Positions 46,968 through 54,814 of a DNA stretch of 64,000 bases are shown here, one piece after another (within the stretch, counting starts at the first letter, position 1; every line of letters starts with the position of its first letter). Position numbers and translations under genes: made by a program. The notes under the pieces were generated by a model that worked only from the letters and a program-made list of their open reading frames with translations, was not told where the DNA came from and did not search any database. The DNA lies in the NCBI RefSeq assembly GCF_006494715.1, contig NZ_CP041151.1:2852001-2916000 (forward strand). Reading direction: 5' to 3'. The stretch is from Shewanella sp. SNU WT4 (GTDB lineage: Bacteria > Pseudomonadota > Gammaproteobacteria > Enterobacterales > Shewanellaceae).

Positions 46968-48050
46968 ATGCGCATTCAAGCTTTATCCCTTTGTATCATG
47001 GCAGGCAGTATGGCGATTGCCGCGCCTGTGTTGGCCACGACCGAGGAAGCTCGCACGGATCTACTTCAATTTCCGTCTAATACTAAGTATGACTGGGTTA
47101 AATTAACCTCGGATGAAATCCTAAGAGGTGACATCAAGAACCTCTATGATGACAAATTGCTCTTTGATAGTGATACTCTCGATGATTTGTCACTCGATTG
47201 GGAAGACATTTTATGGCTGCAAAGCGCAGGCACTGTTAGCGTTGGTTTTACTGACTTAACCACTCGCACAGGCAAACTCTCCATTCGTGATGGTAAGGCT
47301 TATATTGATGGGGTTGAGTTTAACCCTAACGACATCATGACCATTATTGCAGGTGAAGATACTGAGGCTAATTACTGGTCAACCAAGATCACCTTAGGTG
47401 CTAACTTGCGTTCAGGTAACACTGAGCAACTTGATTATTCTGCCATAGCGAAAACCACTCGCCGCAGCACAGAATCCAGATTCAAAGCCGATTATATTGG
47501 TAACTATAGCCGCAGCGAAGGCGACAGCACAGCCAATAATCATCGCCTAAACAGCACCTTTGACTGGTTTATTTCTAAGCGTTTTTATCTGCGCCCAGTG
47601 TTTGCCGAAGTATATAAAGACCCATTTTTAAACTTAAACTATCGAACAACTGTAGGTTCGGGTGTGGGTTATAACATCATAGATAACAGTAAGACTGAAT
47701 GGAGCATCTCAGGTGGTCCAGCGTACTCTTACACCCGCTATGACCATGTAGAAGCCGACCAAGCGCGCGCAGAATCGTCAGCATCAGTAGTTCTCGACAC
47801 TGTCTATGACACTGAAATCACCAAGGATATTGATTTCACTGCACAATACCGCATGCAGTATGGCAATCAAGAGTCAGGTGGCTATACTCACCATGCCGTC
47901 AGTACCTTATCCGTTGAACTGACTGACATCTTTGATTTAGATTTATCTTTCGTGTGGGATCATACCCAAAACCCTAGAGCCAATAGCAGTGGTGTGGTGC
48001 CAATGCAAAATGACTATCAAGTCATTATTGGTTTTGGTATCGACTTATAA
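46968..48050 (+). CDS. DUF481 family outer-membrane protein
   Basis: A 360-residue exported protein with a signal peptide ending near AAPVLA (residues 1-23). The N-terminal half resembles DUF481 (DLLQFPSNTKYDWVKLTSDEI; DWEDILWLQSAG in parts), and the C-terminal half has alternating beta strands with Tyr and Phe (YRMQYGNQESGGYTHH), ending in FGIDL, consistent with an outer-membrane barrel. DUF481 proteins are often linked to salt stress in other bacteria, but function is open. Strong ribosome site GGAG lies eight bases before ATG. Confidence 0.8.
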   Translation: MRIQALSLCIMAGSMAIAAPVLATTEEARTDLLQFPSNTKYDWVKLTSDEILRGDIKNLYDDKLLFDSDTLDDLSLDWEDILWLQSAGTVSVGFTDLTTRTGKLSIRDGKAYIDGVEFNPNDIMTIIAGEDTEANYWSTKITLGANLRSGNTEQLDYSAIAKTTRRSTESRFKADYIGNYSRSEGDSTANNHRLNSTFDWFISKRFYLRPVFAEVYKDPFLNLNYRTTVGSGVGYNIIDNSKTEWSISGGPAYSYTRYDHVEADQARAESSASVVLDTVYDTEITKDIDFTAQYRMQYGNQESGGYTHHAVSTLSVELTDIFDLDLSFVWDHTQNPRANSSGVVPMQNDYQVIIGFGIDL

Positions 48051-48064
48051 GTCGCATTAAACAA

Positions 48065-48115
48065 AATAAGCTCACCTAGGCGTAAGGGATACTTGTTGGT
48101 GGGCTTATTTTTTAT
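48065..48115 (+). terminator. Terminator after the DUF481 gene
   Basis: AATAAGCTCACC pairs with GGTGGGCTTATT (one G-T pair) over a 21-base loop, then a T-run. It starts 15 bases past the stop codon. Confidence 0.7.
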
Positions 48116-48292
48116 CTAGATACTTATTTTTATCGAGATAACAGGTCACGGTTAACGCATGCTTAATTCACGCCCGCAATGCGTGCAATTCCACCAACAT
48201 CTTAGCTAAATAGTGTATTTATGAAGCAAATCAATATTTCCATCGTTAACTATTGTTAGGCTCTTGTGTAATGACAATTACAAGGAGTAAGT

Positions 48293-49342
48293 ATGTCGTC
48301 TCGTCATTTACAAAAAGCTTATGTGCCCATTGATACCCGTACTGTGCAATACATTAGTGCCGAGTTTCTCTATTCAGACACGGTCAAGCAAGCTTTTGCC
48401 TCGCTAGAAGCCATGACAAACGTCATTTTATCACTCGCGGATGACAATGAGATTTTAAATTGCCATGTGATAGCCAATGATAAGTTGCCATTAGTCAGGC
48501 ATAACAGTGAATCTTACTGCATTGAAAATGATCATCAGGTGTTTATTTTCTATAACCCTAATTGTCATGAAGCCAGAAAACTGATTCAAACGCCCAAGCA
48601 AATCCCGCGTAAAATTCGTATTGTGTGTTTAGCCACAGGCACAGATATTCGTTCTTCCTCAGCGCATTTTCATCGTCAAGTGCAGCGCCTCGTCAGCCAA
48701 TTTAAGCAGTCCTGCGGTCTGACTATTGATATTAAAATTCGCGATCACCAGCATTTAGCCTATGACATGTTTGCTAGCCATAAAGGCAACAAGCAAAGCT
48801 TTGGTTATAAGTTTCGCGCCTTACCTATGCGCTATCAGGCGCGCGAATGTCAATTGCCAGAAGTGTCTAATAGCCGCAACTTTATTACGGTAAGCCTACC
48901 GCTCACGCGCCGCTTAATGACGAGCTTAGATAGAGAGCACGACTACGCCGCCTTATACCAAGCCTTAGAAGATAAGTTTGCCACCGCCTTAAGTCTTAGC
49001 CCTATCAAGCATGCCGCCATGATTGCCAATGGTCAATTAGGCTTAGTGCGTAACAGTAAATTTACTGACCAACAAAGTCAGCATGACGTGGTGATGTTAG
49101 GCTTTGATCCGCGCGCCAATCACTTGCAACTACAAAGCCATTGGCAAGCCGACAAACTGGTCGCCACGGCTGAATTTATCTTAGTTGCCAGAGCCGATGA
49201 TCAGTTTGATAGTTGTTACGGCCGCTTCATCAATCAAGTGGAATTATTGCTGCAGCAATTTGCCAATGAGATTGGCCTCAATCAACATCAAGATGAGTTA
49301 ATGATCCGCTTCCACCAGCATTTAAGCTATATAGTTCCATAA
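48293..49342 (+). CDS. DUF3083 family protein
   Basis: A 349-residue protein without signal peptide or membrane helix. The N-terminus MSSRHLQKAYVPIDTRTVQY and segments VFIFYNPNCHEARKLIQTP and IRIVCLATGTDIRS match what I remember of DUF3083, a family largely seen in Shewanella and relatives. No catalytic motif is visible and no function is known. It has an AAGGAG site seven bases before the ATG and a terminator behind it, so it is a single unit between two envelope genes. Confidence 0.65.
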   Translation: MSSRHLQKAYVPIDTRTVQYISAEFLYSDTVKQAFASLEAMTNVILSLADDNEILNCHVIANDKLPLVRHNSESYCIENDHQVFIFYNPNCHEARKLIQTPKQIPRKIRIVCLATGTDIRSSSAHFHRQVQRLVSQFKQSCGLTIDIKIRDHQHLAYDMFASHKGNKQSFGYKFRALPMRYQARECQLPEVSNSRNFITVSLPLTRRLMTSLDREHDYAALYQALEDKFATALSLSPIKHAAMIANGQLGLVRNSKFTDQQSQHDVVMLGFDPRANHLQLQSHWQADKLVATAEFILVARADDQFDSCYGRFINQVELLLQQFANEIGLNQHQDELMIRFHQHLSYIVP

Positions 49343-49352
49343 GAGTCTTCAC

Positions 49353-49385
49353 AGGTGCAGTAAGTGGCTTTTACTGCGCCTTTCT
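49353..49385 (+). terminator. Terminator after the DUF3083 gene
   Basis: AGGTGCAGTAA pairs with TTACTGCGCCT (one G-T pair) around seven bases and runs into TTTCT. It lies 11 bases past the stop. Confidence 0.7.
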
Positions 49386-49492
49386 AAGCTTTTACGTGGC
49401 GATCTTGCACCTCAGCACCTGCTGCCCTATTCAACCTCACTCTGGTTATCAATCTCCCACGTCTTAGTTCGCCTAGCTCCCCAAATTTAATT

Positions 49493-49507
49493 GTTAATTA
49501 AATGTGG
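49493..49507. promoter_or_regulatory. ArcA-type box upstream of the beta-helix/cytochrome gene
   Basis: GTTAATTAAATGTGG matches 13 of 15 bases of the E. coli ArcA consensus (GTTAATTAAATGTTA). It lies 79 bases before the start codon and overlaps an 8-bp AT inverted repeat (ATTTAATT, GTT, AATTAAAT). It suggests oxygen or redox control. Confidence 0.5.
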
Positions 49508-49585
49508 CCAGATTTCACATTGAATATTAAATGCGTCAATGCAATCTTTTGCTAATACAAATAACAATGAAAAGCAGGAGATGCT

Positions 49586-52225
49586 ATGTCCAACAAGATG
49601 CCTCAATGGTTATTGCCAAGTGTATTGTCAGTCGCCATCGCCCTATCACTCTCAAGTTGTAACAATGATGATAATCCTCCTCTGGTAGAAGTGACGCCAC
49701 CCACAGTCGAACCCGAGACCCCCTTTCCAGCAGGCGCGATTATCATTGAAGCTGGTGACAACTTAACTTCGCGAATTCAAGCCGCATTAATCAATGCCCA
49801 AAGTGGTGATGTCATCGCCTTACCTAAAGGCGAGTTTATGATTGAATCCACCTTACTCTTTGATGGTGACGTGGATGGTGACGGTAGCTTTGCTAAAAAC
49901 ATTACCATCACAGGTTATGGCAAAGATAAAACCATACTCAACTTTGCCAATGCAAAGTCAGGCGATGGTATTTTGGTTGAAAACGCGCGCAACATTATCA
50001 TTCAAGATCTCGCCGTCAACGAAGCTAAAAACAACGGCATCAAGCTTAAAAATACCAACGGTATTATTTTGCGCCGAGTTGCCACTATTTGGGACGGTGC
50101 GCTGGATAAAGACAACGGCGCTTATGGCTTGTACCCAGTCGAATGCGAAAACATTCTGATTGAAGACTCTTATGTGCGCGGCAGTGCCGATGCCGGTATT
50201 TATGTGGGTCAATCCCAATACATTGTAGTGCGCCGCAATATAGCCAAAGAGAACGTCGCGGGTATTGAGATTGAAAACTCGAAATATGCTGATGTTTATA
50301 ACAACGAAGCCATGGGTAATACCGGCGGCGTGTTAATTTTTGACTTGCCCATAGGTAACCAAAGATACGGCTCAAGCGTGCGGGTATTTAATAACAAAAT
50401 TTACGACAACAATACCCCCAATTTTGCCAATGCGTCAGCTAATCCCGCCGGTGTTCACATAGTGCCACCCGGCACTGGCTTAATTGTGCTTTCTACCGCG
50501 GATGTAGAAATCTTTGATAATACCATTACCGGTCATGACACCTTAGGGGTCACAGTTAGCAGCTTCTTTATCGCTGAGCCTGATATTCAAGCCTTTGTTG
50601 GCACTTATGGTCAACCCGGTCAAGCCATTAGCGATGGTTGGCGCCCAACCCCGCGCAACATTTATTTGCACGATAACCTCATCACAGATTACGGCACTAA
50701 GCCTAACGGCTATTTAATCAAGGATATTATTCAGGCCTATGTTCTGACCCATGGCAATATGCCCGGCATTCTTTACGATGGTTTAGGGGAATTACTGTCT
50801 AACAATGGCACGTCTGCCTACTTAGGTTTAAAAGAATTACCCTTTGCTAGCGATGGCAGTGACAATGTGTGCGCGCAAAATAATGGCGATGTTTCCATTG
50901 GTCAAATGTATTCCAACGACAATACCGATCTTAATATTGCCAACATTCTCTATGAGCGCAAAGCGACTAACTTACTTAATTGCGCGCAGGTGAGTTTGCC
51001 CGTTCATACCGTTACCTTTGGCGATAAAACCTTTGGTTGCGGCGTGGATGATGATACCAAAGGGTGTGATGGCGGTAATGTCGTTGGCGGTGGGGGTAGC
51101 ATAGGTGAAGGTGAAGGCGGCTTAGTCGGCGATGGCGATTTATCTTTATGCACTAGCGCCGCAGGTCAAGTGAATTGGAATGCCTTACTTGGAGCCAATT
51201 GTCCAAAACTCTCTGATTACCAACTGTTTGCCGATAAATCCAACCCAACCATTAACCCACAATCAAGCGGCATGCCTTATTGGTTAAACACTGAGTTGTT
51301 TACTGATTACGCCAGTAAGTATCGCTTTGTGTTTGTGCCTAATGGACAAGCCGCTACCTACTCTCAAAATGAAAGTTTTGATTTCCCTGTAGGTACTGTG
51401 ATTGCAAAAACCTTCGCATTACCGCAAAACACGGCTAATCGTGGTTTTTCCAATGAAGAGCTGATTGAAACGCGCTTATTAATCAAACGCGCCACAGGCT
51501 GGACGGCCCTACCCTTTGTGTGGAACGCCCAAAAATCTGATGCGATGTTAACAAAACCTGGGGCGATTCAGGCGAAAACTATCACCCATGAAGGGGCAAG
51601 TTTAAGCTTTGATTATGTGGTGCCATCCACCAATCAATGTAAGCAATGTCATCAATTTAAACCCAGCAGCGATGCTAACTCAGTGTTTATGCCCATAGGT
51701 CCAAAGGCGCGGCACTTAAACAATACTGTGGATTATGGCGCTGGTGCAGTAAACCAATTAACTCACTGGCAAAGTAGCGGTATTTTGAGTCAATTACCTG
51801 ATTTAGCTCAAGTACCTAAGCAGCCAGTATTTAAGGATAGTGATGCGGCTACAGTTAGCGCATTATCTGATAGTGAATTGATGGCCACAGCTAAAGGCTA
51901 TTTGGATATCAACTGTGCCCATTGCCACCGTCCTGAAGGTAACGCCTCGAATACAGGTCTTAAATTGGAATACTGGCGTCCCTATGACGGTGAAAATGCC
52001 TTTGCTCATGGCACTTGTAAGTCCCCGGTTGCTTATGGCGGCGGCGATTTAGGTTATGACATAGTGCCTGGCAGCCCAGATAAATCCATTATGCACTTTA
52101 GAATGGACTCGACTAATCCTGGTGACAGAATGCCAGAAATTGGTCGCAGCTTAAGTCATGATGAAGGTGTGGCCTTAATTCATGAATGGATTAAGCGCTT
52201 ACCAGCAGCGGCTTGCTCTCAGTAA
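49586..52225 (+). CDS. Beta-helix lipoprotein fused to a diheme c-type cytochrome domain
   Basis: An 879-residue exported lipoprotein (lipobox LSLSSCNND). Residues 50-450 are a right-handed parallel beta-helix (TIGR03805-type) with repeated short strands such as NGIKLKNTNGIILRRVA and AGIEIENSKYADVYNN. After a Gly-rich linker near 490 comes a domain of TIGR03806/SO2930 type with two haem c motifs, CKQCH (residues about 686-690) and CAHCH (about 778-782). So one chain combines a surface repeat with a diheme electron-transfer module. In many bacteria these are two adjacent genes; I cannot confirm the state in other Shewanella. Probably outer-membrane attached. Confidence 0.82.
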   Translation: MSNKMPQWLLPSVLSVAIALSLSSCNNDDNPPLVEVTPPTVEPETPFPAGAIIIEAGDNLTSRIQAALINAQSGDVIALPKGEFMIESTLLFDGDVDGDGSFAKNITITGYGKDKTILNFANAKSGDGILVENARNIIIQDLAVNEAKNNGIKLKNTNGIILRRVATIWDGALDKDNGAYGLYPVECENILIEDSYVRGSADAGIYVGQSQYIVVRRNIAKENVAGIEIENSKYADVYNNEAMGNTGGVLIFDLPIGNQRYGSSVRVFNNKIYDNNTPNFANASANPAGVHIVPPGTGLIVLSTADVEIFDNTITGHDTLGVTVSSFFIAEPDIQAFVGTYGQPGQAISDGWRPTPRNIYLHDNLITDYGTKPNGYLIKDIIQAYVLTHGNMPGILYDGLGELLSNNGTSAYLGLKELPFASDGSDNVCAQNNGDVSIGQMYSNDNTDLNIANILYERKATNLLNCAQVSLPVHTVTFGDKTFGCGVDDDTKGCDGGNVVGGGGSIGEGEGGLVGDGDLSLCTSAAGQVNWNALLGANCPKLSDYQLFADKSNPTINPQSSGMPYWLNTELFTDYASKYRFVFVPNGQAATYSQNESFDFPVGTVIAKTFALPQNTANRGFSNEELIETRLLIKRATGWTALPFVWNAQKSDAMLTKPGAIQAKTITHEGASLSFDYVVPSTNQCKQCHQFKPSSDANSVFMPIGPKARHLNNTVDYGAGAVNQLTHWQSSGILSQLPDLAQVPKQPVFKDSDAATVSALSDSELMATAKGYLDINCAHCHRPEGNASNTGLKLEYWRPYDGENAFAHGTCKSPVAYGGGDLGYDIVPGSPDKSIMHFRMDSTNPGDRMPEIGRSLSHDEGVALIHEWIKRLPAAACSQ

Positions 52226-52243
52226 GTAGCCAAGCTAATAACC

Positions 52244-52277
52244 TCAGACCAAGTTAGCAAACGCTAGCTTGGTCTGA
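52244..52277. terminator. Bidirectional terminator after the beta-helix/cytochrome gene
   Basis: A 15-bp stem (one wobble) with loop AAAC, followed by ACTTTT. It lies 19 bases past the stop and also precedes the minus-strand AraC gene's end. Confidence 0.8.
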
Positions 52278-52361
52278 ACTTTTAATAGAGGAGCTTAAAC
52301 AACAACCTTTAGTCACTTGCTAGCATGCTCTAACCGTTAACGATTAACCAAGCCACGACTA

Positions 52362-53363
52362 TTATTGGCGGAAATAGCCTGGCGGCAACCCTAGCCAATG
52401 CTTAAAGCTCTGCCTGAAATGACACACATCCGAGTATCCCATTTGTTCTGCAATCTCACTCACACTTAATTGCCCTTGAATGATCAACGCGAGCGCCGTT
52501 TGACTTCGCACTAAATCGAGCAACACCTGATAACTGCAATGGGCGTTAGCTAAGCGCCGCCTTAAGGTGCGCTCACTCATATTAAGCGCCGCGGCAACGG
52601 TCGCAAAGGCAGGCATGCAGGGACTTGCATCCCTAAGATAGTTAATCACTTGCTCGCTAATGGAATCGCGCGCAGCCCCGTCATCAACACTGAGCGCACT
52701 CACACCGGTACTCACAGGTAAAGCTAACCACGACTTAGCGATACGCCATTGGCAAATATCACTGTTAAACCGGATATCTGCTGCTAAATCTTCGCCAATA
52801 GTGATGTCGTTTGCGCTACATGATAATTCAATAACGCTGAACTGCACTGGCGCGAGCGTTAGCTGGCGCGCCACTGTCATTAATGCGGTTACGCTCAACA
52901 CAAATAGATCGCAATAGACTTCTTTGGCTAAACCGCTGGTATTAAGCCAACGAATCGAGAGAAAATCGCCATTATCTTGCACCACAGAATCAGAAAAACT
53001 GCCCACTAACTGCGGGTTATTGATAATTAAAACCAAGCAGTCAGATAAATTTGCGCACCCACTTAAATGCGGTAACAGTAAATCTAAGTCTCTAGGTTGA
53101 TATTCCTGACCAATTAAAGCGCCAGCTGAGCGTCCAAGCCACAGTCTGGCGTAATGCATAGCTAAGTGCACTTGCCAGACGTAAACCTTGGTTGAACTGA
53201 GTAATTGCGAACGACTTAAATTAAGCTCTTCAAACAACTCGGCGAGCTGACGCTTAGGCTCAGGCTCAGGCAAATACTTGTTTAAGGATGAAATAATCCT
53301 TCTGAGTTCATATGCAGGATAAGCCTGATCGCCGACCGTCGCTTGCGCCTTATAACCAAACAT
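52362..53363 (-). CDS. AraC family transcriptional regulator
   Basis: A 333-residue regulator with an N-terminal Arabinose_bd-like domain (about residues 20-200) and a C-terminal double HTH (AALNMSERTLRRRLAN and IAEQMGYSDVCHFRQSFKHW, as parts). The second HTH is well preserved, and the end GLPPGYFRQ is typical. Its ligand and targets are unknown. The IS110/IS1111 element lies just upstream, ending 83 bases before its start, and could separate it from its original promoter. Confidence 0.9.
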   Translation of the reverse strand: MFGYKAQATVGDQAYPAYELRRIISSLNKYLPEPEPKRQLAELFEELNLSRSQLLSSTKVYVWQVHLAMHYARLWLGRSAGALIGQEYQPRDLDLLLPHLSGCANLSDCLVLIINNPQLVGSFSDSVVQDNGDFLSIRWLNTSGLAKEVYCDLFVLSVTALMTVARQLTLAPVQFSVIELSCSANDITIGEDLAADIRFNSDICQWRIAKSWLALPVSTGVSALSVDDGAARDSISEQVINYLRDASPCMPAFATVAAALNMSERTLRRRLANAHCSYQVLLDLVRSQTALALIIQGQLSVSEIAEQMGYSDVCHFRQSFKHWLGLPPGYFRQ

Positions 53364-53446
53364 AAAAAATCCTTACCAAACCACATTAACACTAACTTAA
53401 CAAAGGATGGTTTGAATACAAGAAGCTTTTGACACTCCATAAAAAA
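53364..53446 (-). other. Short native leader of the AraC gene
   Basis: 83 bases between the AraC start and the insertion element. It contains the AAAAAA run (53441-53446) that formed the T-run of the original sohB terminator before insertion. No promoter elements stand out, so AraC may now be transcribed from the element or from weak sites. Confidence 0.5.
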
Positions 53447-53671
53447 TGTATGGTCCGCCTCGTTATTGCAAATGATATTTTCGATAACGAGGTTGGTTTG
53501 CGCTAATGTATTCGGAGTCTTCATTAGGTGCTACCACCCGCTCCACGATGAGTTCCGCGCTAGATTGTCCTCAAAAAGCCCAAAGCATACTGCGTTGCTG
53601 TTTTTTATGTCAGGTCTTCAATCTAGTGGTCTGACCGTTCTGCCATCTTTTTTATCATCTGCAAACTCGGC
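53447..53671 (-). ncRNA. Predicted bridge RNA region of the IS110/IS1111 element
   Basis: 225 non-coding bases between the transposase stop and the element end. IS1111-type elements encode the bridge RNA there; it pairs with both target and donor DNA. A 9-bp stem CCTCGTTAT with ATAACGAGG (53458-53466 and 53484-53492) lies at the end. The RNA boundaries and guide loops cannot be placed by eye, so this is a location prediction only. Confidence 0.45.
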
Positions 53672-54700
53672 TTAAACTCTTACTTCAAATGCTTGCTTGG
53701 TCGATAACACTGACCACGCTATCCGCACTAACTTATTCGCCAAAGCGACAACCGCTACGTTAAATGGCTTTCTGGCTCTTAACTCCAAAATCCATTCACC
53801 AAAAACAGCGACTGCAACCTCTGGCCTTGATAAAATCGACCGTGCACCATGGATGAATAACGTCCTCAACGCTTTGTTGCCGCGCTTACTTATCCCCAAA
53901 AGCGTGGTTTTGCCGCCAGTTGAGTATTGATGTGGGACAAGCCCTATCCAGGCGGCTAACTGTCGTCCATTTTTAAAGTGACCCACATCGGAGATATCCG
54001 CTAAACACTGACTCGCTGTTAAATTTCCCACACCTGGGATAGATTTAAGCAGTTGAGCATCTTCATTTTGCTCGACAAGCTGTTTCAGCTTGTTATCTTG
54101 ACCTGCAATACGCTCATTAAGCTGTAAATAGTATTCGTGATGCTCAATCAACTCCTGCATTAACATCTGAGGAATAGATTCTTTACTATAAGCAAGCCAT
54201 TGAAATAGGCTCTTCATCTTGCTATGCCCTTTAGGGAAGCTCATACCAAATTCAAGCAAGATAGCTCCAATACGGGACATGCACGCGGTACGCTCTTTTA
54301 CGTAACTAGAACGAATACGTTGGATCACTGAGATAACCTGAGCAGTTTCAGTTTTAACACCAACAAAGCGCATCGATGGGCGTGTTGATGCTTCCGCTAT
54401 TGCATCAGCATCGATGTAATCATTTTTATTAGTTTTAACGTAAGGTTTAACGTAAGGTTTAACGTACTGCGGAGGAATGAGTTTAACTTCGTGCCCAAAA
54501 GACTGGCACTTTCGAGCGAGCCAATGTGAGCCACCACATGACTCCATGGCTATGATTGTTGCGGGTGTTTGAGCTAAAAACTCAATAAGTTTTGCGCGAG
54601 ATAAATGCTTTCGAAATTGCTCTCGACCGCTATAGTCATGAGCAACAAGATGAAAAGAAGATTTGCCTAAATCGATCCCAATTACTTTAATAGTAGACAT
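53672..54700 (-). CDS. IS110/IS1111 family transposase
   Basis: A 342-residue DEDD recombinase. The first acidic residue is Asp10 in GIDLGKSSFHL, followed by ESCGGSHWLA (Glu52 area) and NDYIDADAIAEA (near 97-102). The C-terminal Transposase_20 domain has IPGVGNLTASQCLADI and YSTGGKTTLLGISKRGNKALRTL in parts, where the Ser nucleophile of the IS110 type is expected. The coding part includes a duplicated 12-bp unit (54437-54460) giving an extra YVKP. The gene looks intact and could be active. Confidence 0.92.
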   Translation of the reverse strand: MSTIKVIGIDLGKSSFHLVAHDYSGREQFRKHLSRAKLIEFLAQTPATIIAMESCGGSHWLARKCQSFGHEVKLIPPQYVKPYVKPYVKTNKNDYIDADAIAEASTRPSMRFVGVKTETAQVISVIQRIRSSYVKERTACMSRIGAILLEFGMSFPKGHSKMKSLFQWLAYSKESIPQMLMQELIEHHEYYLQLNERIAGQDNKLKQLVEQNEDAQLLKSIPGVGNLTASQCLADISDVGHFKNGRQLAAWIGLVPHQYSTGGKTTLLGISKRGNKALRTLFIHGARSILSRPEVAVAVFGEWILELRARKPFNVAVVALANKLVRIAWSVLSTKQAFEVRV

Positions 54701-54760
54701 GATGGTTCGCCTCTTTGTTTGCCTAACCCTAAGCTTAGTTTAGGGGTGAGGCGGACCATC
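54701..54760. repeat. Large stem-loop at the 5' end of the IS transposase
   Basis: GATGGTTCGCCTC at 54701-54713 pairs with GAGGCGGACCATC at 54748-54760 (one mismatch), and inner CCTAACCCTAA with TTAGTTTAGG folds further. It covers the whole leader before the transposase start codon. Could mark the end for recombination or limit translation. Confidence 0.6.
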
Positions 54761-54765
54761 TAATT

Positions 54766-54786
54766 AAGCCTGCACAAGGCAGGCTT
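54766..54786 (-). terminator. sohB terminator hairpin, interrupted by the IS element
   Basis: AAGCCTGC at 54766-54773 pairs perfectly with GCAGGCTT at 54779-54786 around ACAAG. The minus-strand 3' side now runs into AATTAG of the element and not a T-run; the missing A6 tract is on the far side at 53441-53446. See the related intact stem after ligA (5521-5546). Confidence 0.75.
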
Positions 54787-54814
54787 CAATCACACTCTCA
54801 TGTTCACATTATGA

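Larger units (their letters stand above)
53447..54766 (-). mobile_element. IS110 family, IS1111-type insertion sequence (about 1,320 bp)
   Basis: An IS with one transposase gene and 12-bp perfect subterminal inverted repeats: ATGGTCCGCCTC at 53450-53461 and GAGGCGGACCAT at 54748-54759. If three bases lie outside the repeat on the transposase 3' side and seven on its 5' side, which is the geometry I remember for IS1111-attC elements, the ends are 53447 and 54766. Excision at those points restores a perfect terminator. No target duplication is seen, as is usual for this family. A second near-copy of the repeat at 54702-54713 folds with the end. Confidence 0.8.

Noticed and set aside
54437..54460. 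CRISPR-like short repeat
   Set aside because: Only two adjacent 12-bp units inside a coding region, without spacers or cas genes.
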